From: Siphonodentalium dalli
Lineage: Eukaryota > Mollusca > Scaphopoda > Gadilida > Siphonodentaliidae
NCBI GenBank assembly: GCA_032622095.1
Contig: CP136062.1
Span: 163,120,875 to 163,184,874 of the forward strand
Direction: 5' to 3'
Length of the DNA: 64,000 nucleotides
Part shown: piece by piece, positions 12,180 to 22,354 of the stretch
Layout of the letters: each line of letters starts with the position of its first letter
Position numbering within the stretch: the stretch's first letter is position 1
Notes under the pieces: generated by a model
What the model saw: the letters and a program-made list of their open reading frames with translations, nothing else
What the model was told of the DNA's origin: nothing
Database searches by the model: none
Position numbers and translations under genes: made by a program

Positions 12180-12492
12180 TGGGGCTCGGTGGCTCAATCG
12201 GTTAGTGTACAACTCCAAGCCGTTTCGCCATCCAGCGCTGGCGATGAGGGTTCAAATCCATATGTTTCCATCGTCGACTTTGTTAATCGAAATCGTTATC
12301 TGGTGGAGTTGTCAGTTACTCGCCGATGGCCGATTGTTTGCCGCACATGGTCGATCAGCCATTGAAATCACTGTTAAATTAGCCGTAAGTGTGCGATTTC
12401 CTCCACCACTAAAACTGGCAATGTCATCATATGGTCTTAGTTTTCTGAAAGCGACATTAAATCCAAATCAATCAACCAATCAATCAATCCAC
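12180..12492 (+). mobile_element. tRNA-derived SINE
   Basis: The 5' part looks like a tRNA-derived Pol III promoter: an A-box-like GGTGGCTCAATCGGTTAGTG, then about 40 bp later a B-box-like GGGTTCAAATCC. The body ends with TTTTCTGAAAGCGACATTAAA and a tail of CAAT/CAATCAAT repeats. The copy at 27951 shares the A-box region, the ACTAAAACTGG...AATGTC body and the (G)GGACATTAAA...CAATCAAT end, which defines a family. No target duplication was found for this copy. Confidence 0.75.
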
Positions 12493-13162
12493 CCCATCAG
12501 CCCCCCCCCCCAACCGAGACACTAAAGATGACCAGAGTTACCACATCGTTATAATATACTTTTTCTCTAGTTTTCCAAATTTTGTCTTAAAATTTTTTCT
12601 CTTTCTTTTTATCTTTCATTGGTGCTCAAATCGTTTTGTTAGGATGCCTTTCTGTACTCTTAAGATATCAATGTTCTGAGCAATTAGATTAAACAATATT
12701 TGTCAACCCTTAAGAATGGTATATTGTACTTTACTTGGAACATATTTTAATGTATCTTGAAAGATATATATATTAGGGATCGGGGCACAAGTTACATAAT
12801 TTACTAATGACCCTCTCATGATGGTACAATCATAGAATATACATTAAAATACATAGCAGTTATATATATATTGCACAAAGTGTTTATAAATAGCAGCGAA
12901 GAGCGTGTGTGTGTGCCTGGATGTCGGATTTTCAACTGTATTCCAAACTCGACAATGAAGAAAAGCCTAGAATTCAGTGAGTTTGGAGGATTAATGGCGA
13001 TATCATGATATGATATCATACATGGGTTTGTTCGAATCGCTTTGTTTTATCTATCAAAGATTGAGTAATGCAAAAAAGAGTAGTGTTCTGGTCGTTTGAT
13101 ATACCTTTAACCCCATATAAGAAATAGGTTGCTCCTTATGCATGAAAGCCATTAATACTTAG

Positions 13163-13215
13163 CGCCATAGAGTATTAGTGATGTGATTGACTATGTGTGA
13201 GTGGGTGCGATTGGT
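13163..13215 (+). repeat. Inverted copy of the first 53 bp of the LTR
   Basis: These 53 bp are the reverse complement of the LTR segment 13364-13416, with one or two differences, and abut the outer side of the 3' LTR. The 5' LTR has no such partner. See the finding on this position. Confidence 0.85.
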
Positions 13216-13416
13216 CGCCAGTTAGGTAGGAAGGAATAGCCTATCATGGATTCATCACACACGACAAACCTTCGAAGGAACAAAGTTTATTCAATTAGAA
13301 CACGTGCTTCACAAACCGCAACACAGACAAGACAAAACCTGGTCACACTAAACGGAGACATTTACCAATCGCTCCCACTCACACATAGTCAATCACATCA
13401 CTAATACTCTATGGCG
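13216..13416 (-). repeat. 3' LTR
   Basis: Direct repeat partner of 15817-16017. Read on the minus strand it contains GAATAAACTTTG about two-thirds of the way along, a plausible polyadenylation signal in the R region. Confidence 0.78.
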
Positions 13417-13422
13417 CAACCA

Positions 13423-13446
13423 CTTTTCTTTCTTCCTTTCTTTCTT
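13423..13446 (-). promoter_or_regulatory. Polypurine tract
   Basis: A 24-base uninterrupted purine run (AAGAAAGAAAGG... on the minus strand) lies six bases before the 3' LTR, where second-strand DNA priming is expected in LTR retroelements. Confidence 0.65.
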
Positions 13447-13908
13447 GCTGCACTTCTACGTTCAACATGAACAATAAAAAGTGACCACACTGTAATGCAG
13501 TGTAACAATATCATAAACAATGAAGAGTGAAGGCAGCATTATTATACATGTACAGGTAGCTTTCACCAGCAGTGATGAAATAAAAAGTAAAATTGTCTGT
13601 AACAATGAAACTTCTTCCAGAGATCCAACGAAAAGAAACGCATCCTATTCCCGGGCAAATAAAGTGTTGTTAAAACATTAATAAATAACATCACAAAATA
13701 TCTTGAAACATTATGACACTTCCATCAGTATCACCTGGCTACAGCGTTCATATTATTAAAGTCTTATTAAAAATAAAAACACAATGTTGGACATTTAAAG
13801 ATGAATTTTCGTATCATCACACTTCCATCAGAATGCATAACTAGATTCTGGCAAGTGTCCAAGTATGGATGGTGAGGTTGAACCAAGGCAGTCATTGGTA
13901 GAGGTATA

Positions 13909-15662
13909 TCAGATGAAGCGTACACGATGGCCAGAACAGACATGTGTATGACTCCAATCATAATTGGGCACATCCAATATTTTTAGGGTGTATGACCTGT
14001 CATGACTTATAACTCTTTCGCTCATCCTAATCGACACTCTGTCCCGATCGCGAAACCTGGGAATAACAAGAGTGACTGGCACACTGTCATTATGCACCAA
14101 ATATGACATGGCACAGTGGTCTTGTTGTAACATCTGGTGATTATGAACGTTTGTCATATTTGGACTGAGAAATGGCTGTCCTGTGGCTGTTTCATAGGGC
14201 ATCACTTTCTGTCGATAGGCCGATTCATTTGCACACATATCTGCAGTTTGTTCTTCTGCACTATATGTATTCAGCAGTTTGGTGTCAACCATAATCAGCT
14301 TTTCGTGATATCTAAAATCACTAATATCATCTCGATCTGTGGAGGCAATAACTTGAGGGACAGTTAATATTAAACATGTCTTCTCAACGTTGCTCTCAGT
14401 CAGCGTCGATTCATGCATCTGCTTCCGATCATAAGACTCACTCACCGAATATTGCAAGTCAGAAGCATGTGATTCAACTTCTTGCCTTAACCCTTTACCC
14501 AACAGAAGGGCCCTGTGCCAATGCATTCTCTTATATATGCGAGTCGACCATAGGTCGCCTCGCATATATAAGAGAATGCATTGGCTTAACACATTAAAAT
14601 TATAAAATTGTTAAAGAATGTAAGAAAAAATGGTAAAAAGTGTTAAAAAAAGATTTTTTTTAGGCCAATGCATTCTCTTATATATGCGAGGCGACCTATG
14701 GTCGACTCGCATATATAAGAGAATGCATTGGCACAGGGCATAACTGTAACTATCACAATGTGGTCAATGAGCCGGTTCCAATGATATCCATATTTGTATG
14801 GTTCTATTGAGACAGACCGAAGATATTTTAGGCTGTTGAAGCTTTATTTGGCCGGTTTTGGCCGGTTTGTTGGGTAAAGGGTTAATATGGTAAGTGTTGG
14901 GTCATCTGTAAGTTGATTGCTGCAACCCTTGCCTGTTGGCACACAGTCATAATGGATATGACAATTGGATGTTAAGTTCGAATCATCAATGATAGGATTG
15001 ATACATGTACCAATACATCCATCTGTTACACTGACGAGATTGTATGAGGTAATAAGCGTAACATAATCAGTGTGCTGGTCATATGTATGGTCCTTTGGCT
15101 GTACATACATGTCCAGATCAGGTACTGGTAGATGAGTTATATCTGTTGTTATGCCATTGTTGGAACTCTTTTGGTCAGACTGGATAATGTGATTGTGTTC
15201 AGTAGCAAAAGGTGTACAGGTGAGTTTGAATGAGTCCAAAGAGTTGTAAGAATACTGTGAGTGATCTCCTATGCAAACAACTGATTTATTAGGACGAACG
15301 GTGATGTCATTTTCAATCATAAATTGTAAACCAGCAGAAATATCAAAGGTCAGCTGGTCATTATCAACCACATATGCGTGTAGAGAAAAACTGTGGTTTG
15401 CACATTCTACAAATATGGTGGTACTTCCAACAATCTCGCCGAGTGATGTTTCAATTTCATGGTGTGGTGGTACTTTGCTGACAGTCAGGTCAAGTGAGTG
15501 AGCAACTGTAAGGCTGACAAAACTGTATTCTCTGCCTGACACCAAGTCAACACGCACAGGTTTGTTTCTACACAAAACGTTCAAATAAGGAATTGTAACT
15601 GTTGGCATTGTGGTTATTTGTCTGTCAGTGGTACTTGTAAGCGACAACGGTGTTCGTGACAA
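13909..15662 (-). pseudogene. Retropepsin-like ORF split by a MITE
   Basis: Minus-strand ORF starting at 15662, about 145 bases inside the primer-binding site. Residues ~27-45 read LNVLCRNKPVRVDLVSGREY, resembling the start of retroviral-type aspartic proteases. A later GEIVGSTTIFVE and a DISAGLQF segment match the flap and second psi-loop regions. The catalytic Asp-Ser/Thr-Gly is changed: the sequence is VSG where D(S/T)G is expected, so activity is doubtful. The ORF runs into the MITE at 14881 and terminates inside it. Beyond the MITE the open frame continues to 13909. The MITE (391 bp) plus one TTAA equals 395 bp, and removing that puts both halves in one frame of about 452 codons with no stop at the junction. 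No RT or integrase follows. The second half (~200 residues) matches nothing I recognise. Confidence 0.6.
14491..14881 (+). mobile_element. Family A MITE, copy 2, inside the LTR element ORF
   Basis: TTAA at 14487-14490 and 14882-14885 flanks a 391-bp copy with intact ends and both hairpins. It opens with the CAGAAGGGCCCTG side. It is younger than the LTR element it interrupts. Confidence 0.93.
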
Positions 15663-15805
15663 ATTGAAAAACTACTCCAATCGAAGGCCTTTTTCGAAGG
15701 CGTGTCCGACGGTCATGTGCCGCGAAGATGGGCGATGTGAATTCCAAATAGTGACCTTTTTCACACGTTATCAATCCGGTTTCCATTAGGGCGAGTCCGT
15801 TTAAA

Positions 15806-15816
15806 CGCTGCCACCA
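15806..15816 (-). promoter_or_regulatory. Primer-binding-site-like sequence
   Basis: TGGTGGCAGCG on the minus strand directly abuts the 5' LTR. It begins with TGG, as expected for pairing with the CCA end of a tRNA. It resembles Met-tRNA-type sites (TGGTAGCAG...), but the tRNA is not certain. Confidence 0.55.
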
Positions 15817-16017
15817 CGCCAGTTAGGTAGGAAGGAATAACCTATCATGGATTCATCACACACGACAAACATTCGAAGGAACAAAGTTTATTCAATTAGA
15901 ACACGTGCTTTGCAAACCGCAACCCAGACAAGACAAAACCTGGTCACACTAAACGGAGACATTTACCAATCGCTCCCACTCACACATAGTCAATCACATC
16001 ACTAATACTCTATGGCG
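15817..16017 (-). repeat. 5' LTR
   Basis: Same length as the 3' copy, about 97.5% identical by eye. The differences are the G/A in AATAGCC/AATAACC, C/A in AACCTTCG/AACATTCG, TTCAC/TTTGC, and ACACAG/ACCCAG. Confidence 0.78.
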
Positions 16018-16018
16018 T

Positions 16019-16499
16019 AGATTTCGATAAAATTATATTTCGGTAAATTCTCTGTTCAAAATAAAGGGCATGCATAAAAGTAGTCATACATATATGAATC
16101 TTCAATGTCTACGTTACAGGGGCATATATGCGAATCGGATAATTATGTGATTATGAAACATATCAGGGAGGAGAACGCTACAATGATTCCGAATTTCGCA
16201 GTGTATTGTATATACTTTCCCTTTTTCAGTAAAAACAAAATAAGGAGGCTTTGTTATTGCGTCTATCATCCCTAAATTGCCTTTGAAATCTGAAATGGAA
16301 GTTGCATTGATTATAACCACAGGTCCAGAACAACATATGGCAAGAATGACTGCTTAACATATTCAGTATTGGTGAAATAGGAATAAAATATATTTGCAAA
16401 TCTAAAGTTATATTCCGATCGTTCCCAGGAGCGTGCTGGTATGAGATTTGTCAGATACAAAGGGGCGTCTTCACTGAAAATCTGTAAATTGAATGCAAA
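16019..16499. other. No supported gene
   Basis: AT-rich flank between the LTR element and the decayed RT. No domain or repeat recognised. Confidence 0.45.
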
Positions 16500-18043
16500 T
16501 GGAGGTGTTGCCTACGCCTGTGTAAAGTGCGTCAGCCTACCTCGAACCATAGCTTGTTTAGGATACTGAACGATTTAGGCCGGTTACGATTCTAGCGGCG
16601 TCTTTGTGTATGCAGTCGAGTTTTTCCAATAAATAATCAGGTGCGGAATCCCATACGACGTCAGCATAATCCAAAATGGGACGAATATAATTATGTGTTA
16701 TAACTTTTTTCGATCGTCTTTCTGTCGAGATAGTTTTAAAATTTCCATTGATGTAATAGTCTATAAGCACTTTTGTTTTCTCTGTATTCTGTTTCTTTGA
16801 TCCATTTTAAATTTGATTGAAATTCGAGACCAGGGTGCTTATGCGATTCTCCAAAGGATATAACTTCATTCTGCAATATTAAATCTTGGGAGTTATTTCG
16901 AGGCATGAATGAGATTGATATTGCTTTGGTGTTCTTAGGATTGAATAAAACTAGCCAGTGTTCGGCCCATAAACTGATCCTTTTGAGGTCCTCGTTCAGT
17001 TCTGATTTTTGAGTATTAAGATTAAAGTGAAAAGCTGTGAGACATGTATCGTCAGAATACATTCGGACCGATGGTGTGAGGTTTCATGTAAGTCATTTAT
17101 ATATATTAGAAATAGGAAAGGCCAAATGATAAACCATTAGGGAACACCCAATGTGATGACGTTAAATCCATTGGGGAACACACACTATGATGATGTTAAA
17201 CCCATTGGGGAATACCCGCTGTGATGATGTTAAAATAATTGGGGAACACCCACTGTGATGATGTTAAAACAATTGGGGAACACCCACTGTGATGATGTCA
17301 AAGTCAGAATAAGTTGATTGATTCGGACCGTTTGTTTCATGTTAGTGAAATAAACCTCCAGCTATATAGAAAGCGACCCTGTTATCCCTTATTTGTTAGT
17401 TTTAGTAATCAATCCCCTGTGCCAGACTCTCTCAAAGGCTTTTGAGATATCGCAAAATACAGAACAAGTGTATAAGCCTTTGTCGAGGCTTGGGCCCAGC
17501 TGGTGAAAACGATCAATCAACTAAAATGTAGTGTAATGTTTTGGGACGAAACCTGACTTATTTTGAAATCAGAGTTTATTTTCATCAAAGAATCAGGGAT
17601 TCTCTTAAGTACTATCTGTGCCGAAGACTGTGCTCAGCACAATTAGATGGAATAGGACGGTAATTAGCACTATCTGTGGAATCTCTTATTTTAAAGATAG
17701 GAATCACATTGGCTTTCTTGATCTGTGATTGGAACTTTCCAGTTTTGATGGATTTTTTAAAAATTAGGAAGAGGGGTTGAGCAATAGCTTCAGCCGTGTC
17801 GTCGAGCATGTTATGATTAACTCCATCAAAGCCATAATCGGGTAACTTGTGATATATCTGGCCAATCGTGGAGTTTGAAATGAATTTTGTATTCAGACAC
17901 TCAGCTTTCCCCAGATCGTTTGAGACAAATATACTCCATTGACTTTGTTGTCTCCGCATGTGGAGTGAATGAGTGGTATTTTTGTATTTTTTTTCAACGA
18001 AAGTTGATGAGATGCAAGAATTCACGAGGCGATGAATTATCAT
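16500..18043 (-). pseudogene. Decayed non-LTR retrotransposon reverse transcriptase
   Basis: Read from 18043 downward, RT segments appear in the expected order but in shifting frames. First comes a palm-proximal block with IKKANVIPIFK...NYRPI (about 17660-17720). Then comes FCDISKAFERVWHRGL (about 17410-17450), the motif A block with its aspartate kept. A GVPQ-coding segment follows but is expanded into a short tandem repeat (17134-17302). Next come PFLFLIYINDL (about 17090-17130), MYSDDTCLTAF (about 17030-17060, motif C as YSDD), and a C-terminal block with RPILDYADVVWDSA and RIVTGLN (about 16570-16690). This is the Jockey/CR1-type layout. Stops and frame changes throughout mean it is dead. 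No 5' endonuclease is recognised upstream. Confidence 0.8.
17134..17302. repeat. ~35-bp tandem repeat derived from an RT motif
   Basis: About 4.5 copies of a ~35-bp unit (ATTGGGGAACACCCACTGTG then ATGATGTTAAA). Read on the minus strand, each copy contains GTGGGTGTTCCCCAA, coding VGVPQ, the conserved motif B of the surrounding reverse transcriptase. Confidence 0.8.
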
Positions 18044-18049
18044 TTACCC

Positions 18050-18892
18050 TACCTTCGATTGTTCTTCAAATTTGGCTTTGACATACGTTATCATGTTGTT
18101 GACTTTGCTCCTCGATTTTTATCTGTATTTTGTCCAATTTTTTTCAGATTGATGGCAACCGATCTCTCAATTTATCTCTTCGTCGTATTTCACATCGGGT
18201 ATCGGTATTAAACCACATTTTGTCTTTCGATCATATCGTAACTGTGTATAGTTTGTGGTTTAGTGATTCACATTATTTCAAAGATACATTGTGATTGACA
18301 TCAGGCAGACAATTTTACATCATGCAATTCAGAAAGAAGAGAGTAGATGTGTTATGGCGTATTTGACACCAAACACGGGTGCCTATTTGTTATATCTTCC
18401 GGTCAATTCAGGAGGGTGTCCGCAATTTTTTTTCTGAACACTAGATGGGGGTGTGTGGATGGTTCAGCAGCCCGGAAAACATACTTTTCCTGGTCCGGCA
18501 AATTTCTTCATGGGTTGATTTTTCAAAATATTGGAACCGAATGATTATGTGATATTTATACTTATTATACTGAACATGATGGTGTTGATTTCATCCGCTG
18601 ATAATGGGGTCTGATAACGCTGAATGACATGAAAGGGCGTCTTTCTATATCTGCTTAACGTGAGTCTCTTAATGCCCACTGGCTTGGATATTTCTTTGGT
18701 TACCTCCAACATTGGAGAGATTAACATGTAATGTCTTGTGGCATGTATGAGGTTCGTGCATGTATGCAGTTTGCCTGGCTCCTTGCACCTGGTAATATAA
18801 CAGAAAACATGGATGTTACCACTTTTATGGGGGCATAATGTATGGAATCAGAGATGTTACCTTAAGAATGTTCCTCTAATAAACGTGCAGAC
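18050..18892. other. No supported gene
   Basis: AT-rich DNA upstream of the decayed RT, possibly more of the same dead element. A 65-codon plus-strand ORF at 18347-18544 has no recognised domain. Confidence 0.4.
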
Positions 18893-19719
18893 AGTGTGAA
18901 TAAATATGGCTGAATCAAGGATTATTATTGTTGTCGTATCTCGCAGTGTGAATAAATATGGCTGAATCAAGGATTATTATTGTTGTCGTATCTCGCAGTA
19001 TGAATAAATATGGCTGAATCAAGGATTATTATTGTTGTCGTATCTCGCAGTGTGAATAAATAAGGCTGAATCAAGGATTATTATTGTTGTCGTATCTCGG
19101 AGTGTGAATAAATATGGCTGAATCAAGGATTATTATTGTTGTCGTATCTCGCAGTGTGAGGCAATATGGCTGAATCAAGGATTATTATTGTTGTCGTATC
19201 TCGCAGTGTGAGGAAATATGGCTGAATCAAGGATTATTATTGTTGTCGTATCTCGCAGTGTGAGGAAATATGGCTGAATCAAGGATTATTATTGTTGTCG
19301 TATCTCGCAGTGTGAATAAATATGGCTGAATCAAGGATTATTATTGTTGTCGTATCTCGCAGTGTGAATAAATATGGCTGAATCAAGGATTATTATTGTT
19401 GTCGTATCTCGCAGTGTGAGGAAATATGGCTGAATCAAGGATTATTATTGTTGTCGTATCTCGCAGTGTGAATAAATATGGCTAAATCAAGGATTATTAT
19501 TGTTGTCGTATCTCGCAGTGTGAATAAATATGGCTGAATCAAGGATTATTATTGTTGTCGTATCTCGCAGTGTGAATAAATATGGCTGAATCAAGGATTA
19601 TTATTGTTGTCGTATCTCGCAGTGTGAGGAAATATGGCTGAATCAAGGATTATTATTGTTATCGTATCTCGCAGTGTGAATAAATATGGCTGAATCAAGG
19701 ATTATTATTGTTGTCGTAA
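18893..19719. repeat. 52-bp minisatellite, about 16 copies
   Basis: Highly homogeneous 52-bp unit (GTGTGAATAAATATGGCTGA ... GTCGTATCTCGCA). The main variant is GTGTGAATAAATATGG against GTGTGAGGAAATATGG, and the two are interspersed. Low divergence implies recent expansion. Confidence 0.95.
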
Positions 19720-19848
19720 CTATGTCACAGATGAGTTAACTTGTCCCAAAATGTGTTTCTGAATGCAAGCGTTAGGTGCGCGTTGCAGGAGGAAAGAGCA
19801 TGACAGTTCGGCGTTGTATAATGAAGCGCATAGTATGCATTGTATGTT

Positions 19849-19962
19849 TTTGTAGTTGTTGTTGCTGCTGGTGTTGTTGTTGTTTGTGTTGTTTTTGTTG
19901 TTGCTGATGCTGCTGTAGTTGTTGCTGTAGCTGTTGTTGTTGTTGCTGTTCCGGATACAAGC
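19849..19962. repeat. Imperfect GTT/GCT trinucleotide repeat
   Basis: About 110 bp of GTTGTTGCTGCTG-type repeats. On the minus strand one frame reads as poly-glutamine and another as poly-Asn/Ser. Nothing around it supports a real coding exon. Confidence 0.85.
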
Positions 19963-20480
19963 CAATTGCTTGAGACTGCCGGCGTGCATTGGTTGGCTGT
20001 ATAGTAGTGACATCAATTGGGTATCATAAAATCATTCGAAGGTTTGTTTTGCATGTCTGACATTTCATAACAAAGTGGGATTCCGTCTCATTCGATGTCA
20101 TACAGGCAGAACATATTATTTCGTCTATGTGTGTCGGGGCTGTCTGTGCATCCCCATCTCAATCTATAAGGTTGGTGATTACTTACGCGTATTCAAGTGA
20201 AGAGTTTCTCGCTTCAACAGATTTAGTATATATGCATGACGTACTGTTCTATCCTATAATTTCGATTTAAATATGCTGCAGATTCAAGGGGAATTGTTCA
20301 TTCAGGCAGTGTTCATAACTGCACACACTCTACGCTATATATGAGAACAATAATTGTTGATACGCTCAGCACCTGGATTCGAAGTGAGTGAAAACATACA
20401 CTAGAAATACAAGGTGAAAAATTCGTTGAGACCTCCTGCTATGGGGCATACAACAAAGACTACTATTAAAAACATAAACA
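19963..20480. other. No supported gene
   Basis: Unremarkable AT-rich sequence between the trinucleotide repeat and the family B element. Confidence 0.4.
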
Positions 20481-20938
20481 TTTACAGATGCATAATCCGA
20501 ATTAACGCTCCCAAAATACTATTTATTTGGCTTCGGGGGTAAACAAATATTTGATTCGAGTCGAGGAACCCACCCATCAAAGATCAGAGTGATTTGATAT
20601 CGATTTTTTTAACTTGCTATTTCCCGAGATATGTACTTTTTGGCGGCCTGGCAAATATTCGTCAGGCCGACGGTCTCGAACCACATTGCGGATGAAAATG
20701 GATAACTCTAAAATCAAGTGGTTTAGGTGTTAACTATTTGACAATCCGGCCAAATTTCGTTGAACAAAATGTTTATAAATAACGTTTTGGGCAATTTTAT
20801 ACTATAGTTGACTATAATTGGTTAGCATTATCTTTGGGCAATTAATCGATTCTCATAACTGAAGCGGCATTTCAAAAATGTTATTGTTGGAATCTGATGA
20901 TACAGGGGACCATCGAATGGTGTACATGTACCTTTAAC
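20481..20938 (+). mobile_element. Family B element, copy
   Basis: Left end TTTACAGATGCATAATCCGA, right end GGTGTACATGTACCTTTAA. It shares with other copies the phrases CTATTTATTTGGCTTCGGGG, GAGTCGAGGAACCCACCCAT, GGTTAGCATTATCTTTGGGC and TGAAGCGGCATTTCAA. No coding capacity. The terminal repeat is more decayed than in the 7549 copy. Confidence 0.75.
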
Positions 20939-22346
20939 GACGAAAACATAAGCTCTCTGCGTCGCACTGTGTGGATAAAATTAGAGCCAATTTCCATAGG
21001 GAACAGCTTTACAAATCAAATGAACGCCGATGTGAACGTCAACTTTTATTGATGTCGCCGCTCCGATGAATTAGAATTTTTTTATGATCTGGGCAGCTGG
21101 CTGCAAACGAAGTAACTCAATCACACGCTTCCGTCATCTCCATCTCAAGCGTTTCCGTCACCTCAATCTCGTTTTAGAGTCGGTGCTCATTTAAGTAGGA
21201 GAGTCATGTTAACCGGTCGTAAATATCGAGTCAGGTGCCCATGTAACGCTATCGATACGGCCACTTATTGTATACCGTTCGAATTAAACTGAGTTTGAAA
21301 AAATACTTACAGTTTTAGTATTAATTTTGAAAGAAATATTTTCCCTACATTTCGAGGAATGTGATGGAACAAAACGTCGAAAAGCTGCACCAGTACACGG
21401 AGAAGTTCTTCCCGGAAAGTCTTGACACCTGTCGAAAACACATTAATTCATGGAGACTGTCTCTGGACGTTTGTTCCCTTTATATGACAAACTGGCAGAA
21501 TTCAACCATATGGACATGTTCATCGCGTTTATACATGTAGTTCAATGGTAGCAGACTACTTTACAATGAAGAACATGGCATACCTATTATTCCTGGACAG
21601 TCTAAGATGGTTCGAATATCAAACTACTTGCCAAATGCGATACAATCCTGCAACGATACCCCATGGATACTGTTCTGGCAAATAGGATTCAGGCTTTGTC
21701 GCGGAAAATTAATTAGGTGCTTGTCAGACATGCAGAATATGAGGTCTGGATTAAAAATTATGTAAATTGCATGTGTTCAAGAATAGCAAATGACAACTCT
21801 TCGCGTGATCGAATGCCTTCCGTATTTTATACAAATTTATGCCTTTGATTTCGCAAATATCATGATCAGTATTCATTGAACAGAACATAACATCGCGAAA
21901 TAAACCTATGCGCGTGGTTCCCAAATCCGTTGTGCGTGGTTCAAACACATTCAGCTTACCCGTTGTGTGGGTTCCCGCCGAGCACCAGCCCCCGTATTTG
22001 TTACCTCGGGATTTTGTGGGATAACCTATTTCACAGATATCAAAGGAGATATTTGTGTTGTACGATGGGCGTGATATGTTGCATTCCAGGTCATTCCAGG
22101 TCAACATATGACTTCGTGGAGACCCATTCAACTAGAACATTTACACACGCTTGGGAAATATTTTTTACATATCACAGCATTATACTAACTAATTTGAGTA
22201 AATGCCGACGTTTTCGCTATTGTTTACTGGAAATATAATCTATCTGCAATATGAGCTCGTAAACTATCTGAAAAGTAGCATTTTGCGTGGGTATATATGG
22301 CAATGTATTCGTCAAACGTCTGTCATCGTGTCCCGCTGTGCGACGT
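20939..22346. other. No confident gene; possible decayed coding segment at 21364-21790
   Basis: From the ATG at 21364 a 58-codon frame begins MEQNVEKLHQYTEKFFPESL. After a stop, other frames continue with protein-like stretches such as YFTMKNMAYLLFLDSLRWFE. This pattern of plausible peptide in switching frames suggests a dead gene or transposon ORF, but I cannot name the family. The rest of the stretch shows nothing. Confidence 0.35.
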
Positions 22347-22354
22347 CCTCACAC

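Larger units (their letters stand above)
13216..16017 (-). mobile_element. Non-autonomous LTR retroelement (minus strand)
   Basis: Two 201-bp direct repeats (13216-13416, 15817-16017) flank ~2.4 kb. Read on the minus strand, the order is LTR, then TGGTGGCAGCG directly beside it (primer-binding-site-like), a protease-like ORF, a purine tract, and LTR. The LTRs differ at about five positions by eye, so the insertion is fairly young. I find no gag zinc knuckle, reverse transcriptase, RNase H or integrase motif inside, so it would need proteins from a related element. A family A MITE is inserted at 14491-14881. LTR borders appear to be CGCC/GGCG rather than the usual TG/CA, which is unusual and could mean the borders are slightly off. 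Confidence 0.72.

Noticed and set aside
13163-13416. Foldback MITE instead of LTR plus inverted end
   Set aside because: Considered because of the 53-bp inverted arms. Rejected as the main reading because the same 201 bp recurs as a direct repeat at 15817 without that arm, and the primer-binding-like site, polypurine tract and AATAAA fall in the places expected for an LTR element.
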